Assembly (NCBI RefSeq): GCF_964340395.1
Contig: NC_135564.1
Coordinates: 361,001 to 425,000 of the forward strand
From: Glandiceps talaboti
Taxonomy: Eukaryota > Hemichordata > Enteropneusta > Spengelidae
Direction: 5' to 3'
Length of the DNA stretch: 64,000 nt
Shown in pieces: positions 56,901 to 64,000 of this stretch. Position 1 is the stretch's first letter, and every line of letters starts with the position of its first letter. A program made the position numbers and the translations under genes. Under the pieces are notes generated by a model that saw nothing but the letters and a program-made list of their open reading frames with translations, did no database searches and was not told where the DNA came from.

Positions 56901-59900
56901 CCCTGAGTAGGGAGATGTCTGACAGAGCTGTAGAAAAATATTGTCCAGAAGAAAAGAATTATTCTATTTTAGATCTGATACCTATGGTTTCGATAATGAG
57001 ATGATCCTAATAATATGAGAATGTGGAATTGAAACTTTGGCCAGTAAATCTAGTGTTGTTTTCAGCAAACATTTTGTAAAGTGGTTTGTCTTGACTTGCT
57101 TTATTTGCTTTCATTGGTAGTTTTCCAAACTTCAACATTTGAACAGTGCACATTTAAACTAAGTTTGTTTATTCAAAGTTTAGAAAAAATAGATAAAGTA
57201 TTTTATTGTCAATATCTAAATACCTATATTTAAAAAAAATCAAGTCAAAATAATCCAGAATACAGATATGCAAAAATAAAAATGACTGAATTTGATATAA
57301 TTTAATGAGCAAAAGAACAAGAATTGAATTGCCTAGACTCTGAAGAGTATAGATTAATTGTTAAAACAGTCACATCGATAAATTTCAATCAATAAATCAG
57401 ATAGATAATAATGAACCATGTAGAATGAAAGCCGATATAAATATCTACATTGATAACTGTTGCTTCTTTTCTAGCCTACCATTAATTTTCATAAAAAGTA
57501 CAAAAATAAGAGACATAATGATATCGATACCATCAGTGAAAACATAATGATGAATTTACAACAATAGATAAGTGATGGTAGAGACAGCCCCCACAATGAT
57601 CCAGGAATAGACCATGAGTAAAACATGAAGAAATGCTGGCCTTTATTTCTCTTTCCTTTGTTCACTTAACCAATGAAGTTCCGGAAACAAAGCTTGTGAA
57701 TATGTATGAGCAGCTTGTATGACTAATAACGGTGTCAAATAAACCATATTAAAGGACAGGAATGATAAAAGTGATCAGTTTTCTGTGGTACAAAGAAATA
57801 CATCTCTTTTGGTGTTTGTGTGTGTGGCAGAATAGAAGAAATCTTGTTCAAAATGAAGCTTGTAATACTGTTATTGGTTTGTTCTTGTTGTCAGTTCATT
57901 GAGTCTGTGATGCAGGAAGATTGGGCAGTGGCACTAAAGCTTTGTCAAATGAGTAAGTATATTCTATTTTGTACATGTATTTATTTGTATCAGTGCTCTA
58001 TATCATGACAGATGTCAGCTAACTGTTCAGAACATATTGAATTTTGTGTGTAAGCTGTAACCAAACTCTGTAGTTGTGAACATTCTGTTCAAATAATATG
58101 TTTATGTCTGATAACTTATGGCAACCAGTAGGGTACATGCTTTATTGCAACTACAGTGACAATTAATTGGGTCACAAAAAAAGAGCATTGGCTGAAAGGT
58201 TGACTAGGAGATAATGACAGTCCAAAAGAACCATGTAGCAAACATTATGGTTAGATCTGACTGTGACTCTGGTATCTCAAAACTATGGTACAACTAAAAC
58301 ATCTGATTGTGGAAATTATCACAAACTATGCTACATATGGTATTGATTGTTTATTTATTTGGATTCAATACTCTGTCAGCATGTTTTGATAACAGATTTT
58401 TACCAAATCATGAAATGTGTCTATCTCTTTAACAAGTGTTGATTGTCATAGTACTAGTTTTCCACCAAAATCAAACATCATATTGTGGATCTTTCTCACA
58501 AGCTTTTTAAAAACCGTAACATAAAATTTACTTTTAAGAATCTTAATTAAAACATCATAATAACATTCTAACTGTGACTTGAGTCAATAAATCACTAATC
58601 AAAAACTATGTCTGGTGTGTCTTTATACTTTGTAGATATTTCTACAGTCATGTAGTTTACTCTAATAGCCCTGTCCTGACCTGAATTGATTAAAAAACTC
58701 GTTCAAAGTGAATCAATTTAGTAAAATCAGTTCAAAATTTGTTTCTGTCCCCATCAAAAAATTGAACAATGGATTTGAATCAATTCACTGTTGCTTCTCT
58801 GTTGGTTTTGAAACAATGTTATTATTAAAACTTTATTGCAGGATACATCTCATATACAAGAAAAGCCACACAGCTACAATACAATAAAACAGACATTAAA
58901 AACTATGTAAAAAGTGTAGAAATTATTGACACTTTAAAAATTATTATACAAAAATCCTATTTGATTTACATCAAGTTTTTTTTAAATCAGTTTGAAACAG
59001 TCCCCCCTAGGTGGTTTCAAACTATTTCAAACAGATTCGATATGCCATGTACGGAAAGGACTATCATTGATATTTGATGTCAATCATAGTACATTCACTC
59101 TTAATTTCCAGACATGGGCATGTTAATAAACTAGTAGAAAATTGCTGGAAAGGGGAACAATACAATGTGATACCTCCTCAAGCTTAATTTAGGAAAGATC
59201 ATGAAAACTGATGGCAAATTGGAATGTCTTTACTTATATATGTGTATTTGTGTAGCCCCACAGAACCAGTGACATAGCTGTGGGTTGTCATTTGGAACAT
59301 CTTTACTTATACATATGTGTATTTGTGTAGCCCCACAGAACCAGTGACATAGCTGTGGGTTGTCATTTGGAACATCTTTACTTATACATATGTGTATTTG
59401 TGTAGCACCACAGAACCACTGACATAGCTGTGGGTTGTCATTTGGAACATCTTTACTTATACATATGTGTATTTGTGTAGCACCACAGAACCACTGACAT
59501 AGCTGTGGGTTGTCATTTGGAACATCTTTACTTATACATATGTGTATTTGTGTAGCACCACAGAACCAGTGACATAGCTGTGGGTTGTCATTTGGAACAT
59601 CTTTACTTATACATATGTGTATTTGTAGCCCCACAGAACCACTGACATAGCTGTGGGTTGTCATTTGGAATGTCTTTACTTTACATACATTGTATGTGTA
59701 TTTGTGTAGCACCACAGAACCAGTGACATAGCTGTGGGTTGTCATGACATGACGTAAAACAACCAGGGCATAACAAAAACCCATATTTTTCGATAGATGT
59801 TCAAAAACTGAACCTGTCCAAGAAGTGAAACCATGAGAGTAATAATGGTTTTGATGCAAGATTTTCATCAACCTTTATTATCTTCTAAACAATCATTTAA

Positions 59901-62900
59901 TCCATTCTCTTTTTGCAGTTTAATAAATATTCAATGTAGAATCTGTAATATGAAAAAAGTCAAAATTCAGTTCAGTTAAAACAAACAATTTGATGTCTAG
60001 AAACACTCAAGTTATATAAGAAAGATAACGAAAAATTTACAGTTGGAAATACAATGATATTATTGTATAGTTATTTTTGATATGAGAATATAATTCCAAA
60101 TTCAAAGTACAGGTATTATTATATAATGAAGGGATGTGATCAAATTGTGTGTTAGGAAACCAGCATATGTTGCACAACTTTTACATGTAGGTGTACAGTC
60201 AATGACTGTCTACAGATATTATTAGATTATTGGCAAACTTTTCTACTATTGTATGTGTGGAGGAAAGGGTCAAAGATTGCTTGACTGTCTCTAGCTATAA
60301 AATTACGCAGACCATATGGAGTTTAAGAAACTTATAAATCTCGTCATGTTTTTCCTGGCTTGTCAGATGTCACAGTAAGATTAAACAGTCATTTACACTT
60401 TGTGAAAAGCTGCTAAAACCATGCCTTCAAAATTCAATGAATTAAGAATAATTCAATAATTCTAATTTGTTAATTCTTATAACAAAATAAAAGCAAAAAT
60501 AAAAACAAAAAACAAGTACATGTGGCTGTCAACAATGTAATTGAAGTATAGCTATTGCATCAACTGATAGACCCCCACATATCCCAACCCTGAGTATAGC
60601 TGTTTTATCAACTGATAGACCCCCACATATCCCAACCCTGAGTATAGCTGTTACATCATAGACCCTCCACCCACAGGCCTGTGGTTACATCAACTGATAG
60701 AACCATATCCCAACCCTGAGTACAGCTGTTACACCAACTGATAGACCCCCCCATATCCCAACCCTGAGTACAGCTGTTACACCAACTGATAGACACCCCC
60801 CCCCCCCCCATATCCCAATCCTGAGTGTGTCAGGATATTATTATAACTGATGAAAGTTAGGGGAGAGTTTTAATATTGGTAGTGGCTTGTAAATATTATG
60901 TAAGAATCTCAAGTTGTCCATGTAGAATTGACAGGTACTAGGTAGCCTCAAAGTGATATTATAAGTGTTATCACATGCCTAATACCTTATGAAGAACTAG
61001 TAAACTGCCTGACCAACAATTTCAATGATTGAATTTATTGTACAAACTATGTGTTTGCAAAGGTTTGGGAAACTGATGAGGAAATCTAGTAAAACTGGTG
61101 CAGATGTCCATACCTTGTATCATACCATAATCTTGTATGGAACCCAAGTAAAACATTTGAGGAACTATGGTGGATTATACCTACTTCCCACTCTCAACTA
61201 AAATAACTGAGTGGTTTCATTATACCCCATGGCAATACAGACACTGACAGTTAAATTTTTCCAGGAAGGTAAGTAATTTATGTTAGAGTGAAAAAAGCTT
61301 GACAAGTTGAGTCTATTTGATCTATCTATGTGATAGTAATATCAGCTCTTTATTTTTTTTATAGTTCAAATGTATGAACCAGAGAACCCAGAATGTAAAG
61401 AATTTAAACCACTGATAGAAGAAATGTTGAAAAAAGGTAAGAAAGTGTTTTGAACTATCAGTAGTAGTACTCCTTGCAAGATTTATTTTTTCCAATTTAC
61501 TCAATTTCTCCACAATATGAAAATATAACATTTGTTAAATATTGTTATCATTTTATATTTTATGGAACATCTACTGATTAAAAACAGATTATGAAACCAA
61601 AGTTCAAAATATGGTCAACCATATGTTGACAATGACCAACAGACAAAGGGTCAATGACTGAGGAGTCATTGACCCTGTATCTGTCTCATTCACAATACTA
61701 TGTCACCTTTATTTACTCTTACCTTTCAGTTTCAGTATGCAATGTTTGAGATATTTACACAATGCCTAAAAGCTGATGCTAGATAAGGATTAAACTCTAA
61801 AGGTTTAAAGGAAGCACTTGTGTGAAAGAGTTTATAGACAAAGCTGGCCCATAATGAATGAATAACAATACTATGGCTCCATAGTATTAACAAATTGGTA
61901 ATATTAGATATGCAATAACAAAGCTGGGTTGCCAACATTCTAGTTTGTTTTGTTGAAAGGGGTCTTTTTATGTACTATAGCAAGTAGTTTTTGTCTGTCT
62001 TTGCTTGTTAGGAGCGATATTTTCACTACAGTACATAGTTTGTATCTGTCTTAGCTTATTGAAAAGGATCTTGCTGCTGCAGTACATGTAGCAAGATATT
62101 TTTGTCTGCCTGTCTTCATTTGTCAAAAGAGATCTTTCCACTCTAGTGGCTCTTTCCTTTTACACCAGTTTTTTCATTTTTCTTTTGTTCTAACAGAAAG
62201 AGAGTATGAGTTATGGGGAACAGATGATGAAGAAGAAGGTGAAGAAGATGAAGAAGGTGAAGAAGACGAAGAAGGTGAAGAAGATGAGGATGAAGATGAA
62301 GACGAGGATGAAGATGAATCAGACTCCAGGTAGCTATGATGTAGTGTGGTGTGATGGGATATGATGTGTGGTATGGTATGGTATGGTATGGTATGGTATG
62401 GTATGGTATGGTGTGATGTAATGTGATGTAACATGGTATAGTTCAGTGCATGTGGTCTGCTCTAGTTTGGTCTGATCAGGTCAGGTCTGGGATGGTGTGA
62501 TTGGGGTATTATGTGATGTGCTGGGATATGATGTGTAATGTAATGTGATGTGGTGTAGTGTGATGGGATGTAATATGGTATTGTGTAGGTAGTCTAGTCT
62601 GATCTGGTCTGGTCTGGTCTTGTCAGGTATGATGTGCTGTGATTGGTTGTGATGTTTTGTGATGTAATGTAATGTGGTGTGGTGTAGCTTGGTCTGGCCT
62701 GGCCTGGCCTGGTCTGGTCTGGTCTGATCTGATGTCTGGTATGGTGCCGTGCAGTGCAGTGAGTTGCGATGTGGTGCGATACTGTGTGGTGTGGTGTGGT
62801 ATGACATTGTACGATGTTGTGCTATGTAAAATTATGTGACTTGGTGTGATGTGAAGTAACGTATTGTAGTATAAAGTGATTTATTGTTGTATGTTGTGTT

Positions 62901-63276
62901 GAATGATGTGATGTCATGTGATGTAGTACGATGTGTATGTAGTATGATGTATTTTGGTGTAATGTGATGGGATGTAATGTGGTATGTTGTGGTGTGGTGT
63001 GGTATGTTGTAGTGTGGTGTAGTATAATGTGTATAGTGTATGTAGTATGATGTATTTTGGTGTGATGTGATGTGTGGTGTGGTGTGGTATGGTGTAGTGT
63101 GGTGTGGTGTGGTGTGGTGTGGTGTGGTGTGGTGTGGTGTGGTGTGGATGTCATAAAATAGTATATCATGATATATCTACTACATGCCAGTATATCATTA
63201 TCCAGTCTTAAGCAGAACTCAAAATTAATATCAAAATTTCATGTTATTATCAGTAGCTCTTCTTCAAGTAGCTGTG

Positions 63277-63318
<42 letters not shown>

Positions 63319-63524
63319 GTGAAGGAGATGAAGGAGATGAAGGAGATGAAGATGGAACAGAGGAAGTAGAACATGGAACAGAAGAAGGACCTACAGGAGA
63401 GGAGGAAGCAGGGGATGCAGCTGAAGAGGAGGACGAAGAGGGAGAGGAGGAGGAGGGGGAGGAGGAAGCAGAGGTTGATGATGAGGAGAATGGAACTGTA
63501 GAACCAACAGAAGAAAGTTACTAG
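44504..63524 (+). CDS. ERICH2: Glutamate-rich protein 2-like (fourteen exons)
   Basis: Coding exons: 44504-44592, 45696-45768, 46362-46395, 49077-49356, 49501-49766, 50977-51087, 51626-51718, 52332-52403, 52804-53049, 54889-55079, 57895-57952, 61365-61436, 62197-62329, 63254-63524. All junctions are GT-AG in frame; 1,989 nt, 662 aa. Residues 1-420 are Ser/Lys/Glu-rich and probably disordered. Residues ~477-534 (APLELLGEFIE, then ALKLCQMIQMYEPENPECKE, then LIEEMLKK) match the conserved C-terminal helices of ERICH2. Residues 536-662 are an acidic tail coded by GAA/GAT repeats. ERICH2 has no established biochemical role. The N-terminal exons are supported by splice phase more than by homology. 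Eight of the thirteen introns, including those after exons 5-9, are in phase 1. Confidence 0.85.
46440..47480. repeat. Three diverged copies of a ~400-bp dispersed repeat in ERICH2 intron 3
   Basis: Each copy contains TTTACTGCATAACTCAAAAAC or a close form, then GACTCCATTCAAGTGTC, then AGACCTTGAMYTT and a TTTTGT/CATAT region, at about 46575, 46985 and 47285. They are 60-80% alike by eye. The second is preceded by an AATAAT/GTAAAGCGCC repeat fragment. Confidence 0.7.
47481..49076. other. ERICH2 intron 3, remainder
   Basis: AT-rich intronic DNA with AATGTGTAGCCATTG occurring twice near 48308 and 48348. The 120-codon minus-strand frame at 47780-48142 has no domain or splice context. No exon was supported. 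Confidence 0.5.
49767..50900. other. ERICH2 intron 5, nothing seen
   Basis: AT-rich intronic DNA with no repeat array or exon identified. Confidence 0.5.
50901..50955. repeat. (TTG)n microsatellite in ERICH2 intron 5
   Basis: About 17 TTG units ending 22 nt before the exon 6 acceptor (CTTGTACAG), in the position where a pyrimidine tract would normally lie. Confidence 0.97.
51870..52105. repeat. ~65-bp tandem repeat in ERICH2 intron 7
   Basis: Four units containing GTGGTTCATAGACTG, ATTTCATGGGTGTATGG and ATGACTATCTGAATGG, with internal deletions in the second and fourth. Confidence 0.9.
52804..53049 (+). CDS. ERICH2: ERICH2 exon 9
   Basis: 246 nt, phase 1 at both ends, acceptor GTCATCAG, donor GCAAG/GTAGAT. 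It encodes MQEREREKKRKLK, then EEMDSYYITHR, then a Glu/Asp-rich segment. Its last ~20 bases are the first unit of the 94-bp tandem repeat that follows. DSYYxxH also occurs in exon 6. Confidence 0.85.
53029..53455. repeat. 94-bp tandem repeat that includes the ERICH2 exon 9 donor
   Basis: Units start at CTAGAGAAGATAG at 53029 (inside exon 9), 53123, 53217, 53311 and 53405, each 94 bp apart. In the first unit the exon end reads GTGCAAG/GTAGAT. Units 2, 4 and 5 read GTGCCAGTTAGAT or TTGGAT, losing the GT. Unit 3 reads GTGTAAGGTAGAT and keeps it. The rest of the unit is AGTATAATTACAAATATGGC and ATGTCATGGGTTACTT. Confidence 0.93.
53456..54435. repeat. 23-bp minisatellite with two unit types
   Basis: About 42 units in ERICH2 intron 9, all beginning AGTCTGACTTGTA. 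One type ends TATGTAATAA, the other TATATAGTGG. TAYATGTAATAA and TGTGTAGTGG variants occur. Minus-strand frames of over 300 codons are artefacts of the period. Confidence 0.97.
54436..54888. other. ERICH2 intron 9, 3' part
   Basis: Single-copy AT-rich sequence leading to the exon 10 acceptor TTCTTTTAG. Confidence 0.5.
54889..61436 (+). CDS. ERICH2: ERICH2 exons 10-12: conserved C-terminal helical region
   Basis: Exons 54889-55079, 57895-57952 and 61365-61436 join in frame to give an acidic Ser/Asp/Glu stretch followed by the family-defining segment. The middle exon (FIESVMQEDWAVALKLCQM) and the last (MYEPENPECKEF) are too short to stand out as open frames and are supported by similarity and splice sites (TTGTCAG, ATGA/GTAAGT; TTTTATAG, AAAAAG/GTAAG). 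Confidence 0.9.
55095..55256. repeat. (TG)n/(TCTG)n microsatellite
   Basis: UG-rich tract beginning about 15 nt after the ERICH2 exon 10 donor. Such tracts are bound by TDP-43 and CELF-type splicing regulators in animals, so an effect on exon 10 is conceivable. Confidence 0.95.
55257..57894. other. ERICH2 intron 10 with small repeats
   Basis: Includes (ATTCA)n followed by ATGTAACTTTATTATC at 56281-56325, three copies of a 44-bp unit (CATACATATATATTACACCTT + GGTAATTTGT) at 56605-56712, and (ATA)n at 56820-56872. No additional exon was supported; the phases of exons 10 and 11 join directly. Confidence 0.6.
57953..59231. other. ERICH2 intron 11, 5' part
   Basis: AT-rich DNA with a possible dispersed-repeat end at 58815-58870 (AAACTTTATTGCAGGATACA). 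No exon was seen. Confidence 0.5.
59232..59745. repeat. 75-bp minisatellite in ERICH2 intron 11
   Basis: Seven units containing CATATGTGTATTTGTGTAGC, CACAGAACCAGTGACATAGC and TGTGGGTTGTCATTTGGAA. The 213-codon minus-strand frame with a 25-residue repeat exists because 75 is a multiple of 3. Confidence 0.95.
59746..60540. other. ERICH2 intron 11, middle part
   Basis: Nothing beyond AT-rich intronic sequence was seen. Confidence 0.5.
60541..60830. repeat. ~53-bp repeat, about five copies
   Basis: Units contain CAACTGATAGACCCCC, ATATCCCAACCCTGAGTA and AGCTGTTACA, with insertions and deletions. The last carries a C-run of about 13. Confidence 0.9.
60831..62196. other. ERICH2 introns around exon 12
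   Basis: Apart from exon 12 (61365-61436), no further exon or array was seen. Confidence 0.5.
62330..63253 (+). repeat. ERICH2 intron 13: G/T-rich degenerate repeats
   Basis: Over 800 bp built of GGTAT, GGTGT, TGATG, GGTCT and GGCCT words on the plus strand, with very little C outside short CT-containing motifs. It includes a (GGTAT)n run near 62370-62410, a (CTGGT)n run near 62600-62735 and (GGTGT)n near 63090-63145. It is bounded by a strong donor (CCAG/GTAGCT) and the exon 14 acceptor. Confidence 0.93.
63254..63524 (+). CDS. ERICH2: ERICH2 last exon: acidic tail
   Basis: 271 nt, acceptor TTATTATCAG, TAG at 63522-63524. It encodes a serine run, a run of 13 Asp from (GAT)n, then GEGDEGDEGDEDG and Glu-rich sequence ending VEPTEESY. 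Length is likely polymorphic because the Asp run is a pure GAT microsatellite. Confidence 0.85.
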
Positions 63525-64000
63525 TGCATGTTCATAGCAACCAATGTACATCATGACTGTCAATAGAGGGCATACTTTCAATATATTACTCACTTACCTA
63601 CAGTTTAAAGTAGTGATTCCCTCCAAACAAACAAACAAACAGCCTAACTAACTAACTAACCAAAGGAAATCAAGAGTACAATGACTTATAGAATGTGTCT
63701 ACTTTTGAATGAAATAATTTGTATTTGTAAAAAAAAAAAAGACACAGAAAAACTTAATTTGTTTGAATTGTCTTGTGTAGAATGAATGAATTTTGTCAAT
63801 AGCAAATATTTGTATGTTTGTATCAATTTGAATATTTAAAAATGCCTTTTACTTTTGAGTTTAGACTTTTCCAGTGTAGAATAATCAGTTAACAGAAATA
63901 GACGACAGACATTGTTTTAATTTACAACTATTGACATACAACAAAAATTTGATAGTATATGATGAGAGAGAGAAATTTTATGACTTAAAATTTAGGGACA
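63525..64000. other. 3' flank of ERICH2
   Basis: Probably 3' UTR. It has short AAAC and AACT runs near 63628-63660 and an A-run of 12 at about 63729-63740. No canonical AATAAA was found before the window ends. Confidence 0.45.

Noticed and set aside
59230-59871. 213-codon minus-strand frame with a 25-residue Cys-containing repeat
   Set aside because: Exactly follows the 75-bp minisatellite (75 is a multiple of 3), antisense within an ERICH2 intron.

Overview
This is metazoan nuclear DNA. It has multi-exon genes with GT-AG introns, long AT-rich intergenic stretches and an unusually heavy load of tandem repeats (minisatellites and microsatellites). The gene content (MyD88, ACOT13, an F-box protein, an SSUH2-like protein, an ERICH2-like protein) fits a non-vertebrate bilaterian, such as a cephalochordate, hemichordate or slow-evolving spiralian. 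I cannot name the species. Five genes could be assembled exon by exon by matching splice sites, reading frame and protein similarity. The homologies rest on my memory of the families, not on a search.

Layout. 1-7.2 kb: no supported gene, but a 1.8-kb palindromic satellite, a CCACGACC/GGTCGTGG tandem array and two 45-46-bp minisatellites. 7,274-15,141 (-): MYD88, five coding exons, 298 aa, death domain plus TIR. Its 5.1-kb first intron carries a CT microsatellite, two tandem arrays and a foldback-type transposon with a 10-bp target duplication. 15.1-18.0 kb: divergent intergenic region with a consensus kappaB site and a 465-bp inverted repeat. 18,021-23,218 (+): ACOT13, three exons, 142 aa. 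24,943-26,704 (+): two-exon F-box/LRR-like protein, 403 aa. 26.7-33.6 kb: an 11/12-bp repeat array, then a 71-73-bp minisatellite split by a 1.38-kb transposon with 75-bp terminal inverted repeats and an 8-bp target duplication. 33,616-41,353 (-): SSUH2-like, twelve exons, 530 aa. 44,504-63,524 (+): ERICH2-like glutamate-rich protein, fourteen exons, 662 aa.

The genes do not form an obvious pathway. MyD88 is the Toll/IL-1 receptor adaptor, ACOT13 a mitochondrial/cytosolic hotdog thioesterase, the F-box protein a likely SCF ubiquitin-ligase substrate receptor, and SSUH2 and ERICH2 are poorly characterised. Each gene appears to be an independent transcription unit.

The most unusual feature is two minisatellites whose repeat unit contains a splice site. 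A 54-bp repeat places 21 near-identical copies of the ACOT13 exon 2 acceptor directly upstream of the real one. A 94-bp repeat copies the end of ERICH2 exon 9 with its donor, with most extra donors inactivated. Other notable items are the kappaB palindrome upstream of MYD88, an in-frame skippable MYD88 exon 2 behind an AG-repeat tract, and an SSUH2 product with six CxxC pairs in two exact 11-residue ladders and a C-terminal CaaX-like end.
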